A stretch of 64,000 bases of DNA from Gibbula magus. Taxonomy: Eukaryota; Mollusca; Gastropoda; Trochida; Trochidae. The notes under the pieces were generated by a model. The model had not been told where the DNA came from. It did no database searches and saw only the letters and a list, made by a program, of their open reading frames with translations. Location of the stretch: assembly GCA_936450465.1 (NCBI GenBank), contig OW388296.1, forward strand, positions 29,985,638 to 30,049,637, given 5' to 3'. Numbering within the stretch: position 1 is the stretch's first letter; each line of letters opens with the position of its first letter. Shown here in pieces: positions 47,117-59,182 of the stretch. Made by a program: the position numbers and the translations under genes.

Positions 47117-47322
47117 TAGCTAGGGCTAGTATTACCACAGAGAGAAAGCCCAAAACACCATTCTAGATATACATTGTAATGAAACCTGCAACGTCATGGA
47201 ACCATGGAACTGCACTAAATAATATGTATTACATTGGTACCATAACATTTTCTGAAATAAAGTTGCCGCACAGGATTCGAACCCGAAACGGAACACTCAA
47301 ATCATTTCGCTATCCCGCCATA
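47117..47322 (-). mobile_element. Truncated, decayed SINE copy next to MITE E
   Basis: Matches the family at CTAGTATTACCACAGAGAGA...AAACCTGC...ATGGAACCATGG...AAAGTTGCCG...GGATTCGAACCC...GCTATCCCGCCA. The whole 3' tail (GGTTTAACGCCGC... in the other copies) is absent: the match begins within a few bases of the MITE's flanking TTAA, and no SINE tail is visible on the MITE's other side. Confidence 0.65.
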
Positions 47323-47528
47323 TGTAATGTCAAGACAGAATAAAATCCAACGTTTGACTACTTTTCTTAGATATTGAAAATATTGATAAGTGAATTTCTT
47401 CAAAGATTCCATGATTATTTCAGTCATTCCGTACCTTGATAAGCATTTGTGAACAGTTAGCAACGAAGAGAAATAGTTCAGGTGTTCCGGTAAGTCGTTA
47501 TGACCACGTTATGGATAAGTTACTGAAT
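47323..47528. other. No gene seen
   Basis: A short AT-rich spacer without recognisable content, between two SINE copies. Confidence 0.6.
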
Positions 47529-47539
47529 TGTCAAATGGT

Positions 47540-47848
47540 GAGGTGAGTTGGGGTTTAACGCCGCTTTCAAGATTATTTCACTTATATCGCGGCTGCTAGT
47601 ATTATGGCAGGGAGAAAGCCCGCAACGCCATGTGGCTATGCATTGCGGTGAAACCTGCGAGCATCGGCTGGAAATAGCGAACCATGGTTGGTACTACGCT
47701 GCTATTCAGTGTAGCATTGCACCCAAACCTTACTGCGTGTAGAACAGTTCTGTACTACAGACAAAGTTGCCGTGGCCCTGGCGGGATTCGAACCCTGGAC
47801 CTTTTGATCCGAAGCCGAACGCGCTAACCACTGCGCTATCCCACCCCC
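47540..47848 (-). mobile_element. tRNA-derived SINE, GTTAAACCCC-tail family, copy 2
   Basis: The best preserved member. It has a perfect 11-bp target duplication, TGTCAAATGGT (47529-47539 and 47849-47859). On the minus strand it begins GGGGGTGGGATAGCGCAGTG with an A box, has B box GGTTCGAATCC, the body shared with copies 1 and 3, and ends GCGTTAAACCCCAACTCACC. The tRNA-like head keeps the order acceptor-A-B. The intact duplication suggests a fairly recent insertion by target-primed reverse transcription using a partner LINE. Confidence 0.93.
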
Positions 47849-47859
47849 TGTCAAATGGT

Positions 47860-48299
47860 AATATCGTTGTTAATTCAATTGATCCAAGCAACAAAACCCA
47901 TAAAGGCTGACCTACGTTGACATGTTGACTTCTGAACACATCTAAACACTTCAGAATGTAAGGTATTGCCCACGTTTTTCTATTCCCCTACACAAGTCTA
48001 CATAATCATAATGATGGAAAACAGTTTCCTTTAATGCTTATTATTTTTAGTATTTGATATAATGTTAATGTAAATGATACACTCTTTTAGTCCGACTCTG
48101 CACCAGTTACACACAAGAAATTACATCAAATAGTTTAACTATCGTTGAACATTTGTCAGCATGGAAAAGTTCATGGACTACTGGTCTAAACCACTGGGCT
48201 ATGCTTACCTTAGGCTAATGGGGGAAGTGCAAGAGGCAATTCACATTTCACATTTCTGCAGCATATTTTTGGACCTTTGACGATATATACATGTATTTA
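47860..48299. other. No gene seen
   Basis: AT-rich spacer; no exon or element ends recognised. Confidence 0.6.
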
Positions 48300-49110
48300 T
48301 TAAACTCAGTTTCACTATCAGGAGGAAACTTGAAGGCTGCCAAAGCTGAAAACCTTATGTTAACCAAGGTTAAATTATTTTTTGACCTAGTTTAGGGCTT
48401 GGAAACGTTTGAAGACTAAATTGAATATCATCCTTATTTCAACCTGAACACATTACAAGAAGGTAATATGAATTTTTTTATTTTTAATAATTGAAGATGA
48501 ACTTTAATAGTATTTAATCCAAGTTTCCTGCAAAACTGAAACCTTTTGGTTTTCACTTTGACCTAGTTCAATGTTTGTGAACATTTGAAAACATTGAACT
48601 ATATCAGTACGTAATTATTTACTTTGAGTATATAACAAGGAGGAACATTTGAATTTATTGGTTAAATTAGTTTACTGTGACCTTGTCAAAGATTTGTAAA
48701 TATTTGTAAACATTTGTAAATATATGTAAACATTTGTAAACACTTGAAAACATTGCCAAATTCAAGTACATAATTCTGTACTCAGTTCTTTACAAAAGAA
48801 ACAAGGCATAAATTTAATCATTGTTCAGTAATTTTAAGTGACTGTTTAACATTTGTAAACATTTAAAGATCGAAAGAAACCCAATTACTTTTTCCTATAT
48901 TGCCCTACAAGAAGATATAAATAAATGGTTAACTTACTTTGAATTGTTGCGATGAAGATAGTAAGAAAGTTTAATACCGAATCATTAACTTTTAAATTTG
49001 GAATGTAATTTTATTCATTGTGAAAAGATTAACTTGCCATATTTCCTGAACATCTGAAGACAATGGGGAACCCCATAACTGAATTCGTTACCAAAAGTCT
49101 TCTACAAGAA
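48300..49110. repeat. Diverged tandem repeat, units about 110-195 bp
   Basis: An ACAAGAAGG(A)-like phrase recurs near 48455, 48637, 48800, 48907 and 49102. Between the phrases lie variants of TTTGACCTAGTTxA and TTTG(T/G)(A/G)AACATTTGAA(A/G)AC. A run of TTTGTAAACA units lies at 48690-48740. The units differ in length and are strongly diverged. It resembles the 'TGACCTAGTT'-rich repeats of some marine invertebrates, by impression only. Confidence 0.5.
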
Positions 49111-52100
49111 GGAAACACATCAAGGTTCCACACAGGAGTACATTAGCATTGCCGCCATGTCTAGTTCTACAGAACTGACACTTAAATGTACGATTCCATT
49201 TTTCATGTCATCAATAGCCAAAACTTTTTGCCCGTGTTATTCTTTCGCTAAGACAAACAGCACTAAAACCCTCATACCATGTCAGCTTTCGGTACCTTTC
49301 CCCTCCCCCTCCAACACTTACTTCATTCCCCCTAAAACTCACTTCATCCCCCTAAACTTATTTCACTTACCCCAGATCTGTTATTTGTATTCCAACCCTT
49401 TATTTCACAGAGTATATTTATTTAGAGCTCGCGTCATTTTGAATGGCTTCTTCCGAGCGTAAACAAATGGCATAACCTTCGAATAAACAATATTACTTCT
49501 TCGTTATAGCTCCGAACATATTGGTTACATTTGACATGTTAAGAATAAGATGGAATAAAATTCTCTTTGTTTCGTCTGTGCTGTTTATTGTTCTAATAGC
49601 GGTGTAGAGCGAAAGTATCCCATCACAAGGTTCGGGGGAGAGGGGGGGGGGGGGGGGGGGGAGACAGAGGGGGTGTTGAGGGAGGGGGGACGAAACAATG
49701 GGTAAATAGGGAAGACAGAAGGCTAATTGTATTCATTTTCAAATTTAGAATTTAAGGTAAAGTTCAACAGTCAGGAATAGACATATTCTTTTGAATATTG
49801 AACAGATATATTTCGAATTTAATCTTTATGATAAATACAATGAAAAACCTGGAGGAAAACATACGAGACGAAGAGAAAGGGGATGAAAGTATAGTCAGTT
49901 TCAAATTCGAGCATTTAGATAAAGTTAAACAGTTAGAAATAGTCCAAGTAGACGTTATTTTTACATTGAAGCGCTCAATGTCTTAAATTAATATTGACGA
50001 TAAACCAATGCATGTAGGAATCTGGAGGGGAAATACGGTAAAAGTCGAAATCAATAAACCTTATAATCATGTTTCTTGCAAGGAGCATTTATTGGTCCCA
50101 GAATTTCTCAATGTTTTTAATGTTTTCATTCACAGTCAAACTTAAGGAACTCTAGGAATGATAACAATCTGCAGATAGATATGATATACCCCAAAAGTAC
50201 ACAAGTACATCCTTCCTAAACTAGTTACGTGTACACTTTTATCAGCAATAAAATTATGTATTGTCAACCCTAAAACTAAACGTAAAAACGATTGCCAAAA
50301 TTGTGCATGTCTGTATTATATTTAGTCTGGAATCAAAGATACATCCGGGCATTGTGTGTTTTCTTTTCTTTAGAACATCCACATTTTGTTCTAAAAGTTT
50401 ATTTTCAGAGACACTTAACTACACTTAAGTCTATGATTTTGTTATATTTACTATTATTATTTCTCAATTCTTTCAGTAATTAAGATAGACTTGCTGGATA
50501 AAGACCTAGACTTAATCAAAGACTCTTATTGTCTAAACTATAAGGTCTGAGACCATATTTTAAGTCATAAACAGTTATATCAAACCAGGGACTTAGATAT
50601 AAGTCGGTGATAAAACGCTAAACGTCAAACTTATTTTTCCAATTTAATGAATTTTTTTTTTTATATAATTCTAACGTTCATATAAGTTATTAAGTATGAG
50701 TCTAAATGTACGATGTAGCATCTTACAGGGGGGATGAATGATACAGGGGGACGCTAAGTTATTGGGGGAATGCTGCCATTACAGTAATATGTTCTGCCTC
50801 ACTCGCCATGAGAGCAACAGCGTCTGTGTTGAAAGCTTGCGGGAGGAATCGCCCAACTGTCGACTCCGAACACGGGAGGACATAAATCACAGCAGTGTCG
50901 TGGAGCTGAGGTACTGTATTGTGTGAAGCGTCGACGTCCGCCAATACTCGCAGAGCGTGGCGCTCTCAACATGCGCCTTTGTAGCGGCATGAGTGATTCC
51001 ATGGGAAATAAATGAACCGTATAAGACTCTATAGGACAGGGCTATGTATGTATGTTTATACTTATATATGTATATCACGAAGGTTGGATTATCTTATGCG
51101 AGAATTGGAGAAATATTAACGCAGATATCAGAGTTGATTGCGATATATTCACAAAGATTTCCGAAAAGGTAAATATATATTCCGATTAAAGGATCAGTTG
51201 AGAATATTAACGGAGAGTTTATGGAAAAATAATTGGAGAAGTGTCCGTATAGATGTGCGTTTTACCTTTACCTGTGATATTTATGAACCATGAAATAATG
51301 TATATAGCTGTGAATGGTTCCTAATGTCGTTAGTACGAGTATATGATATGATATAGAATTGATCAAAGATGAAATGACATTCACCCATTTGTTGATTATG
51401 TTGCCCAATGGACACTTATCCGCGAAATAAAATATTTCTCAAGGCTCCTTTTTATCCTATCTATTATCTATTGCATTTAACATACAAACTAAGTACATTG
51501 GTTTCAGACTTCAGTTTCTCCATTTGCTACCTTCCATGTCTTTGCACGTCGATTTATTCAGCAAACCATCGCTTTTTCACAAAAGATTTTTTATTAACAC
51601 TAAATCAAAACATGAATTATATAAAAAATATATGATAGATATGAAACAAACGAGTATACAATCTAAATAAATGCACAACGAGACTGATCTATATATATTT
51701 AAATGTAACAAAATCGTCTGACAAATTTCCAAGAAATAACGATTCAATCTAGCGAGTACATTTTAACCGAGTTCGTTTTCTCTATAAATTACCTACTGTG
51801 TTTTTGCAAGGCACTTTTACTCAACATGGCGTCATGTTAAAAACTCTCCTGCCGTCCCGGGACCGAAATCAAAGTGTCTCTTATCATACTGCCTGATGTG
51901 TATCGGTGCTGATATGCTCTAACCAAACTGCGGGATGGGACAACTGTATTAAAACTCGCCAACTGATATCCCAAACTCTACATGATGTCCTCCGATCATT
52001 TAAACTTTACTCGCTGTTGAATTTCACCCCTCTAAATATTTTGCTTTGACACAAGAAATGAAAAAAATAAACCCTGTAAAAAAATAGATGTGTACATTAA

Positions 52101-52940
52101 AAAACTATTACAGACATTTCACATTGATCCGAGGGCTCGCTTGACTGATAAGGCCGAAGTTAGTTAAGGAAGACAAAAGGGCCTTTCAAGTCTTGGTTTT
52201 CATAAGGCTAGAGCTGGCATTACAAATATGCGGTTCTGACATCAAGACTGAGGTTCCCATCGCACTGGGACGAAACACGCTTCAAAACAAAAGTTCACTT
52301 TTCTTTAATACGCAAATGAGAGCGCTAAGAGGCGCGCAGTTGTGGGAATATACTAATCGCCGTTATTAACGTCTATACTTTTCCGTTAGGGTAATTTGTT
52401 GAACATTCCCTACGGTCTACAATTCTATAGCGGCAGGGCTGCATTCAATTTAGTCTTAACGGGAGAAGTTTAAAGTTGGCATAACTGCAATGATATTGAT
52501 GAAAAATGCCAAGGTCGTATATGCAGGTTAAATGTGCCCTATACAATATTTCTTTTGACAAGAACATGCATGCAAAGCACGGGATAAATACATGTAATTT
52601 ATAGCACCTATTGTTGTACATTTCAATGGTGACTCGTGCATGCTGGAGTGTCCATAGAGGTATATTTCACTCACAGAGTTGTTTATTTCAGAGTTATCAC
52701 GTCATCAAGTGTCTTCCCTTTCTCTACGTGCTCTTTATCTACCATCTACAAGATAGATTCTGCCTCCCCACATTTGTTTGCGGCAATAATACGCTGTTTT
52801 ACAAAACGAGGGACCTTATGTCTGTATAATTGTAAGTAATTATCTCTATTTGAGACGGTCAGTTGGCGCATATTTCAACAGCAAAGGGTAGTTTGGCACG
52901 TGACGAGTATCTATCATCGGGTTATCTATCCCCAGACAAC
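49111..52940. other. No gene seen; poly-G tract
   Basis: Contains 20 consecutive Gs (49642-49661) within a G/A-rich patch (49630-49690), and a GC-richer island (50735-51010) covered by overlapping short frames on both strands that I cannot assign. A 101-codon frame at 49157-49462 is serine/proline-rich from a CCCC-rich tract. No exon recognised. Confidence 0.5.
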
Positions 52941-52942
52941 TT

Positions 52943-53320
52943 ATATAGATTTTATCAAGGAAGACACCCCTCCCCCCAATCAAACACTCACCCTTTGAAA
53001 GCTGACATGCACAGACCCCCTCCGAATCCCCCTCCCCCTCCTCCCTTCCCACTTCCCCTCCCTTACAACCCCAACGCCCAGCTAATATAGATTTTAACGG
53101 GGGCAAGTTTTTCCCCACCCCTTTTAAACACTCACTGCACAGAGCACTTCTACTCCACACTACCCTCCCCACCCCTCCCCTCCCCACACAAAGACACACA
53201 GCCCAACCGCCATGCTTTCAAATATGTAGATTTTATCGGGGATATAAGTCCCCCACCCTCATTTTACCGATGTCTTGTACAGAACCCCACCCCCTGCCGC
53301 CCAGCCCCTCCCTATCGTCT
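52943..53320. repeat. C-rich tandem repeat, about 140-bp unit
   Basis: Three units begin (C)TATAGATTTTA(T/A)C at 52943, 53085 and 53224 (spacings 142 and 139). Each is followed by a C-rich stretch with CCCCACCC/CCCTCCCC runs, two of them with AAACACTCAC. The antisense 117-codon frame is glycine-rich owing to these runs. Confidence 0.75.
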
Positions 53321-55970
53321 GGGGGTGATATAACAGGCCTTGATGGACAAGACCACCCACAAGTGAGAATAAAGAGAGAGAAATGAAAGGGATATGTTTA
53401 ATGTACCCTTATGTACTCCTTATCTAAGTATTAGACAACACACTATCTACGTATTAGAGAACTCCGAGGTGGAAAGGGCTATAAGAACCATATGAATGTT
53501 TGCATCGCTTTTATTAAGCGTGATGTTGTTCCTGTTAATGTAACAAGCATGTTGGTAAATATAGATTATGCTTATAACTCAAATGATTAAATAAACAAAT
53601 TAATGTGTTTCTATGTTTACTGATATCAAATATGATTATAATCATGAGGATGTGTATTTATGAACTGAAATATAATGCACGGGTCGCGTTTAGCTGTATT
53701 TCTTACTCTCAGATATTAAGATGTTCAATTTATGGGCGATTATACCAGGACTTAATACAAACTGGATACATAATAATATCCTTAGTTCATTTTTAATATA
53801 CTTCAAACAATGAAATAAAAGTTTAAATTTTATTTTCAAATTGAAAACTTTATAATGAAATGTAATTGAACTTTATAATGAAATGTAATAAGAAACTTAT
53901 TTACCATATCACGACTTTATATCGCATATCTATATCATACTTATGAGATCGAATATAAATCTTAATGATATTTGCATTATATAGTTTATCCAACACACCG
54001 ACACACGTTACATCAATATAGATCTAAAATATACATTTGAGTCACTTTTCGATGGTCATAAACCAACATTGACATAAAATTATAAATTTCGTACTACTGA
54101 ATTGATTCATTTTCCCTGTGTGTAACGCAATCACAGCAAAATGTTTTTTGTTTGAGATCTGTCACAAATGGTGTAACGTATTCATAGTATCACATGCAAA
54201 CTGCTATTTAAGTGATACTATCAACAACAACTCTTTGCCTAGCCTCACATGTATTTAATACGTTATTAAACAGTGCAAACAGATAAGGAGTTGAAGGTGG
54301 CCAATTCTATGTTAGCAAGCACTTATCTTTACCAACCTTATCGCTTTGGAACGAGATAGGTATATGTAGATAAATAAAACTTTCATAGAACTTCCCCATT
54401 TTGCTATTAGAGTAGAATCCATCTGTATAATAGATACAGCCGATATGCTGATACCAAGCTATTTAGATCCGAATACGTTACGTCTCATCGTTCTTTCTCA
54501 TTCTGAATTTCTACTTTTTATGATTAAAATCCCAAAAACTTACAATATATCTCTATAAGTATATGTGTTCATATCTGTCGCCGTAACGTCATAAAAGTTA
54601 TTTTCATATATTTTTCATTATTGTCTAAATTTTTTCAAGTATATATTGTATTATAGCTTGAGTGTGAAGATACCAAACTCCAAATTTGTTATATTTGATA
54701 TAATTTTATCATTTGAAGAAAAACAGTTTTAAAATGATAATGAAGTTTTTTTTATATCTATCTATATTAATAATACCGAATCCAGCTATTGTTTGAAACT
54801 TTTATATCCAACTTCTTATAGAAGAAAGGGACAATATGCAGATATGCAATTGTTCTTTAAAATATATTAGCATGTATCTTCATAATGAAAACCTTTGTTT
54901 AACTGAAATTATTTAAACTTATAACATGGTGACAAACCATTCATAAAATGTGTTACTATTTGAGACAGTGTATCAAACTTTAGACATGATTTTGAAAGAC
55001 ATGCATTTCAATAAATGCGCAGTATATAATTAGTATACAGTAACCGTGTATTTATTTATAATGTATTGTTTTCATGTAAGTAATGTTTGTAAACAAATCT
55101 TTAAATATGGGTAAGTTTATTGATAATTCAGGAAATTTATCCAAATTTAGTCATTATTTTGTCATGAATGTGATGAAGGGTATCATTTATTGCACTGTGT
55201 GACAAATAAACTGCTGTCTTTATAACAAATCAGTATATATATACATATATCTTCGCAGAATGAAAGCATAACAGTAAAATATGTCATTATTTAAGCACAC
55301 GTAGAGAATAGTTGTTAGTATTAAACATAGTTTATGGAGTGTATGCAGACAAGACAAGCAGAAGTAATGCAATTGCTCCCCACTTGAATATTCTCTTTGA
55401 AAGAGGACATTTCTAAATTAAGAACTGATGCAAAAGTGCAGTTCATCCAGGTGGAAAATCACAAAGATTGCCTTTGATCTAACCACCCGATAGCAAGGTA
55501 ATCCTTTCCCTTAAAGAGGAAATTTTAAAATTCAATTTTACTTTATGGAATTTAGATTTAACTTTCTACTTCAATAAACAATAACTAAATCTCAAATTTG
55601 TAATCACATCGCCATACGTTTAACATATTCAAAATTAGTTATTTTTCATTAAGAAGAAATAGGTGATTGTAATATAAATTTCAAAAATAGCTTTTTAAAT
55701 TATGAAATTAACAAGTTAACCAGTTTGAAATGAATATGATCGCTAGATTTAATGAACCAAATATAACTATTATTTAAATAAAGCTATTTAATCAACAGTC
55801 ACATTAAACCAATGCCAGGACCCAGTCCACTATACACTGGTACCGTTAGTTCCGCCTTTCCAAAGTGCACACAGGTTAGAGTGGGGTCAATTAATATTTT
55901 GAGATATTTTGAATGATATTACCTATAAACACAGTAGTTTAGATGGCTTATTTGCTAATTCCTTACAAGA
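53321..55970. other. No gene seen over 2.6 kb
   Basis: Very AT-rich; no recognised repeat or coding content. A small duplication, TTTATAATGAAATGTAAT, occurs twice at about 53849-53890. Confidence 0.6.
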
Positions 55971-56229
55971 TGATGATGACCGTAATCATTATCTTAATGG
56001 AGATGTTAATGGTGATGATTATGTCGATGATGATGCTGACGACATCATTGATGATAATGACGGCATCGATGACAATGATGAAAGGTAGGGTAATGATAAT
56101 GATAATTTAAGGTAGCAAATGACAGGTTAATGTCAACGATGACGATGACGATCATGCCGAAGATGGTGATCATGACAACGGCGAAAACGATGATGATGAA
56201 AACGGCGATCATAATGATGATATTGATAA
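55971..56229. repeat. Imperfect (GAT)n / (GATGAC)n block
   Basis: About 260 bp built almost entirely of GAT, GAC, AAT and AAC triplets with one unrelated gap (about 56086-56130). The antisense frames through it are isoleucine/valine- or histidine-rich simply because of the triplet. Confidence 0.85.
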
Positions 56230-58516
56230 AGTTCATTAAAGAAAACGAGTAAAATATATTGTAATATTTCTTTTGATATACAATAATTCCAAAAATTCAT
56301 ATTTTTATGAAGTACATTATGCAAAACATATGTATTTTTAATGGTAATGTTGCATTTATTTGATATACAAACAATTAACAAATTATCAGTAAGTCGTTAC
56401 TTAAAACCTGATTCAACAACATATGCATATGATTTTGCAAGCGCAAGGCATTACATTCTTTTCACACAATGTCCGTTTCTCTACAAAGTCAGCTCACGCC
56501 TCGGGCAGGTTTGAAATAGACACGTGTATCTATCACTGTTATATCCCGGCTTGTGACAGGTGCCCATGAAGCTCGTGAACTTACGCTCGAGTCTATTTCA
56601 TGATGCACGTGAATCTCGTGCATCTTACACTCGTGTTTATCTCATCGTTGACATGTACATTGCTTGTTGATTTTAGAGCCATGGAACGTAATTATCATTA
56701 TTCTATTTTTTTTCGATTTTTGTAATTATCAAATTGAAAGGTGTTTTTAATAAATTAACTTTTGAAAGGTGTTAATTCGGGGTATTCATCATGTGAAATG
56801 GACACCTATACACCGACAGGTATTCAATCACTCACAGAATGATAGCGCTATCTAAACACGAGTTTAATGAAGAAATAAACAAAAGTGTTTTAAATATCAG
56901 ACAATGAAATATAGATTGAACGATGGATGGTGAGAGCGTTATCGCTGTAAGTATCACCTGAAAGGTGAGAATGGGTCACGTGACTTGTCCCTCAACCAGA
57001 TGGTCAAGGTGTGCTGGAAACATTTAAACAGTCACCTGATCTTGACACAACCATACGACAAGTGTATTGAGAAACGGCATTTTTAATAACCAGTTTTCCA
57101 ACAGGCTCAGCTAAATGCTTGATGGGGAAGATAAGCCGTAATATTATTAACCAATTGCCGAGTTTCATGTCTAAGAATATAAAAAAGCACACGGAATGCT
57201 GATAAGTTTTTAGATTAGTGGTTTTCGGTTTGCTTTTAACATATATCTATTCAAAGATCTCTCCCATTTACTAAACAAATGATTAGCGATATGGCTCTAT
57301 AGGGTTTCCGTCAGCGATCTATCCATCTGTCCTTATGTTGAAGGCTTTATAGTTTAAAAAAATAAGAAATGATCGTGCATGTTGAAAGTTCACTTCTAAC
57401 ATGTGTATCTTGTTAGAGAAAAGCTAATTAAACCATTTAAGATCATGTAAACATGTTTTCTTATTTAAGATACAAATATAATATACATGTGTCCATATGC
57501 ACGTAGACTGGGGTGGAAAAAAAAAACATCAAAAAGCAATTTTAATTTTAGTGCAATCATTTCATTAAAAATCATTCAAAGCTATATCACATTGAAAAGT
57601 TACAAATCGTCACCAAAAGTCTTTTTTTTTAAATAAATTTTATAACAAAATAAATTATCAAAGTACGAATACATTGACGTTTTAATTCCCAAATCATGAT
57701 CATAGTAAATGCAATTTCATTTATTTTCGTAAAGATAATCCTGTTTTAAAATCCGAATCCCTTGATACAACTTGATAAAACACAAACGAAAAACGATTTG
57801 GTTTTAACGAGTATTTTATTTACCAACAGTTGTATATATGTCTGTATCTAATCATCAGACGTGTGATAGTAGACGATAATGTCTCTCCTTGTAGTCCCTA
57901 ACACCTTAAAAGCCGACCCAATATATGAGAATCTAAGACATTGTTTCATTATGATAAAGCCGAAAGACTGGTAGATGTATCGAGTTGCGCTACCGTTTTA
58001 TTCCCTTTGTTTTGGAAGTGACTTGAGTTACTGTAGAGCTCAAGTCGGGCGTTTGGAGGAAGTTTCGCATTTCATGAAGGTCGTTTTATAGACAGTTTAT
58101 GTGCTGATGACAAAAGTGGATGTGTGGTGGGGTTATCAAGTGTGGGTCTCGCTGCTTCATTTATGCGAGGTGTAGGTATAAGGCCTAATTATACCCATGA
58201 ATCAAGCTCGAATCTTATTACTGTTTACATAGACTACTTTGAAATACAGTTTTTATTCTATTGCATATAAATCTACATTTTTCCTTTTCTATAAATTAAA
58301 TATTTATTTGAATACACATATCTATGTTCAACGTTTGATATAATAACATTTAACTTATATTTTATAAACTTGTGTTTTTAATTTTTGTATTGAGTAATTT
58401 TTTAGGTTTTTTAATGCCAAAATTATTTTTCCTCTCAGAATATATTTTAAATGCTATTAAATGAACACATCCGTTCACATATCTAGACTTGATCAATGGT
58501 ATCAATGGTATCTAGA
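56230..58516. other. No gene seen
   Basis: AT-rich. An ACGTGAATCTCGTGCATC / CTCGTGAAC theme recurs near 56565-56645. No element or gene could be supported. Confidence 0.55.
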
Positions 58517-58528
58517 CTGTATGAAGGT

Positions 58529-58806
58529 GAGGTGAGGTGAGTTGGGGTTTAACGCCGCTTTCAAGATTATTTCACTTATATCGCTGCTAGTATTACGGCA
58601 GGGAGAAAGGCCGCGAGAAACGGCTGGAACTAGCGAACCATGGGTGGTACTACTCTGAAATTCACTGTAGCATTGCACCCAAACCTTACTGCGTGTATAA
58701 GCACAGTTCTCTACTGGAGACAAAATTGCCGTGCCCCTGGCAGGATTCGAACCCCGGACCTCTTGATCCGAAGCCGAACGCGCTAACCACTACGCTATCC
58801 CGTCCC
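58529..58806 (-). mobile_element. tRNA-derived SINE, GTTAAACCCC-tail family, copy 3
   Basis: Same head, body and tail order as copies 1 and 2, same strand. Target duplication CTGTATGAAGGT / CTGTAAGAAGGT (58517-58528 and 58807-58818; 11 of 12). A deletion of about 25 bp removes the GCAACGCCATGTGGCTATGC segment, leaving a short junction near 58612. Confidence 0.9.
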
Positions 58807-58818
58807 CTGTAAGAAGGT

Positions 58819-59028
58819 CCCTCAACGTTGACAAGATCATGTAGAAGAACTATATATACTCTCCATAAGCGCTTTTCCCTTGTTAGCATTCACACAATTA
58901 AAGCGTCTTTATCTCTCCTCTTTTTGCGTTATATGACAACATTACCATACTTAATACTTAAATCAACGTTTATATTCAAAATCTTGCATTATCACATTGG
59001 AATACTTTTAACCAAATATTCAATGTAA
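58819..59028. other. No gene seen
   Basis: AT-rich spacer between a SINE and a MITE. Confidence 0.55.
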
Positions 59029-59030
59029 TA

Positions 59031-59180
59031 CAGTGGATCGTTCAATCCGGCATGCCCTCGATACCGGCACAAACGTTTGGTCCCAACAGTAAGTACTTCT
59101 CTTAATTATAAACCGACACACTCGCGATAGCGGTATGTTTTTCCAGTCACGACGAGTGCCGGTTTAGAGGACTTCCTCTG
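59031..59180. mobile_element. pogo/Tigger-like MITE, 150 bp, TA-flanked
   Basis: TA flanks 59029-59030 and 59181-59182. The left end is CAGTGGATCGTTCAATCCGG and the right end in reverse CAGAGGAAGTCCTCTAAACC, then GGCACTCG, so TIRs of about 25 bp with several mismatches. CAGT/CAGA ends with nearby AA(T/A)CCGGCA are characteristic of pogo/Tigger elements, whose duplication is TA. No transposase sequence. Confidence 0.7.
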
Positions 59181-59182
59181 TA

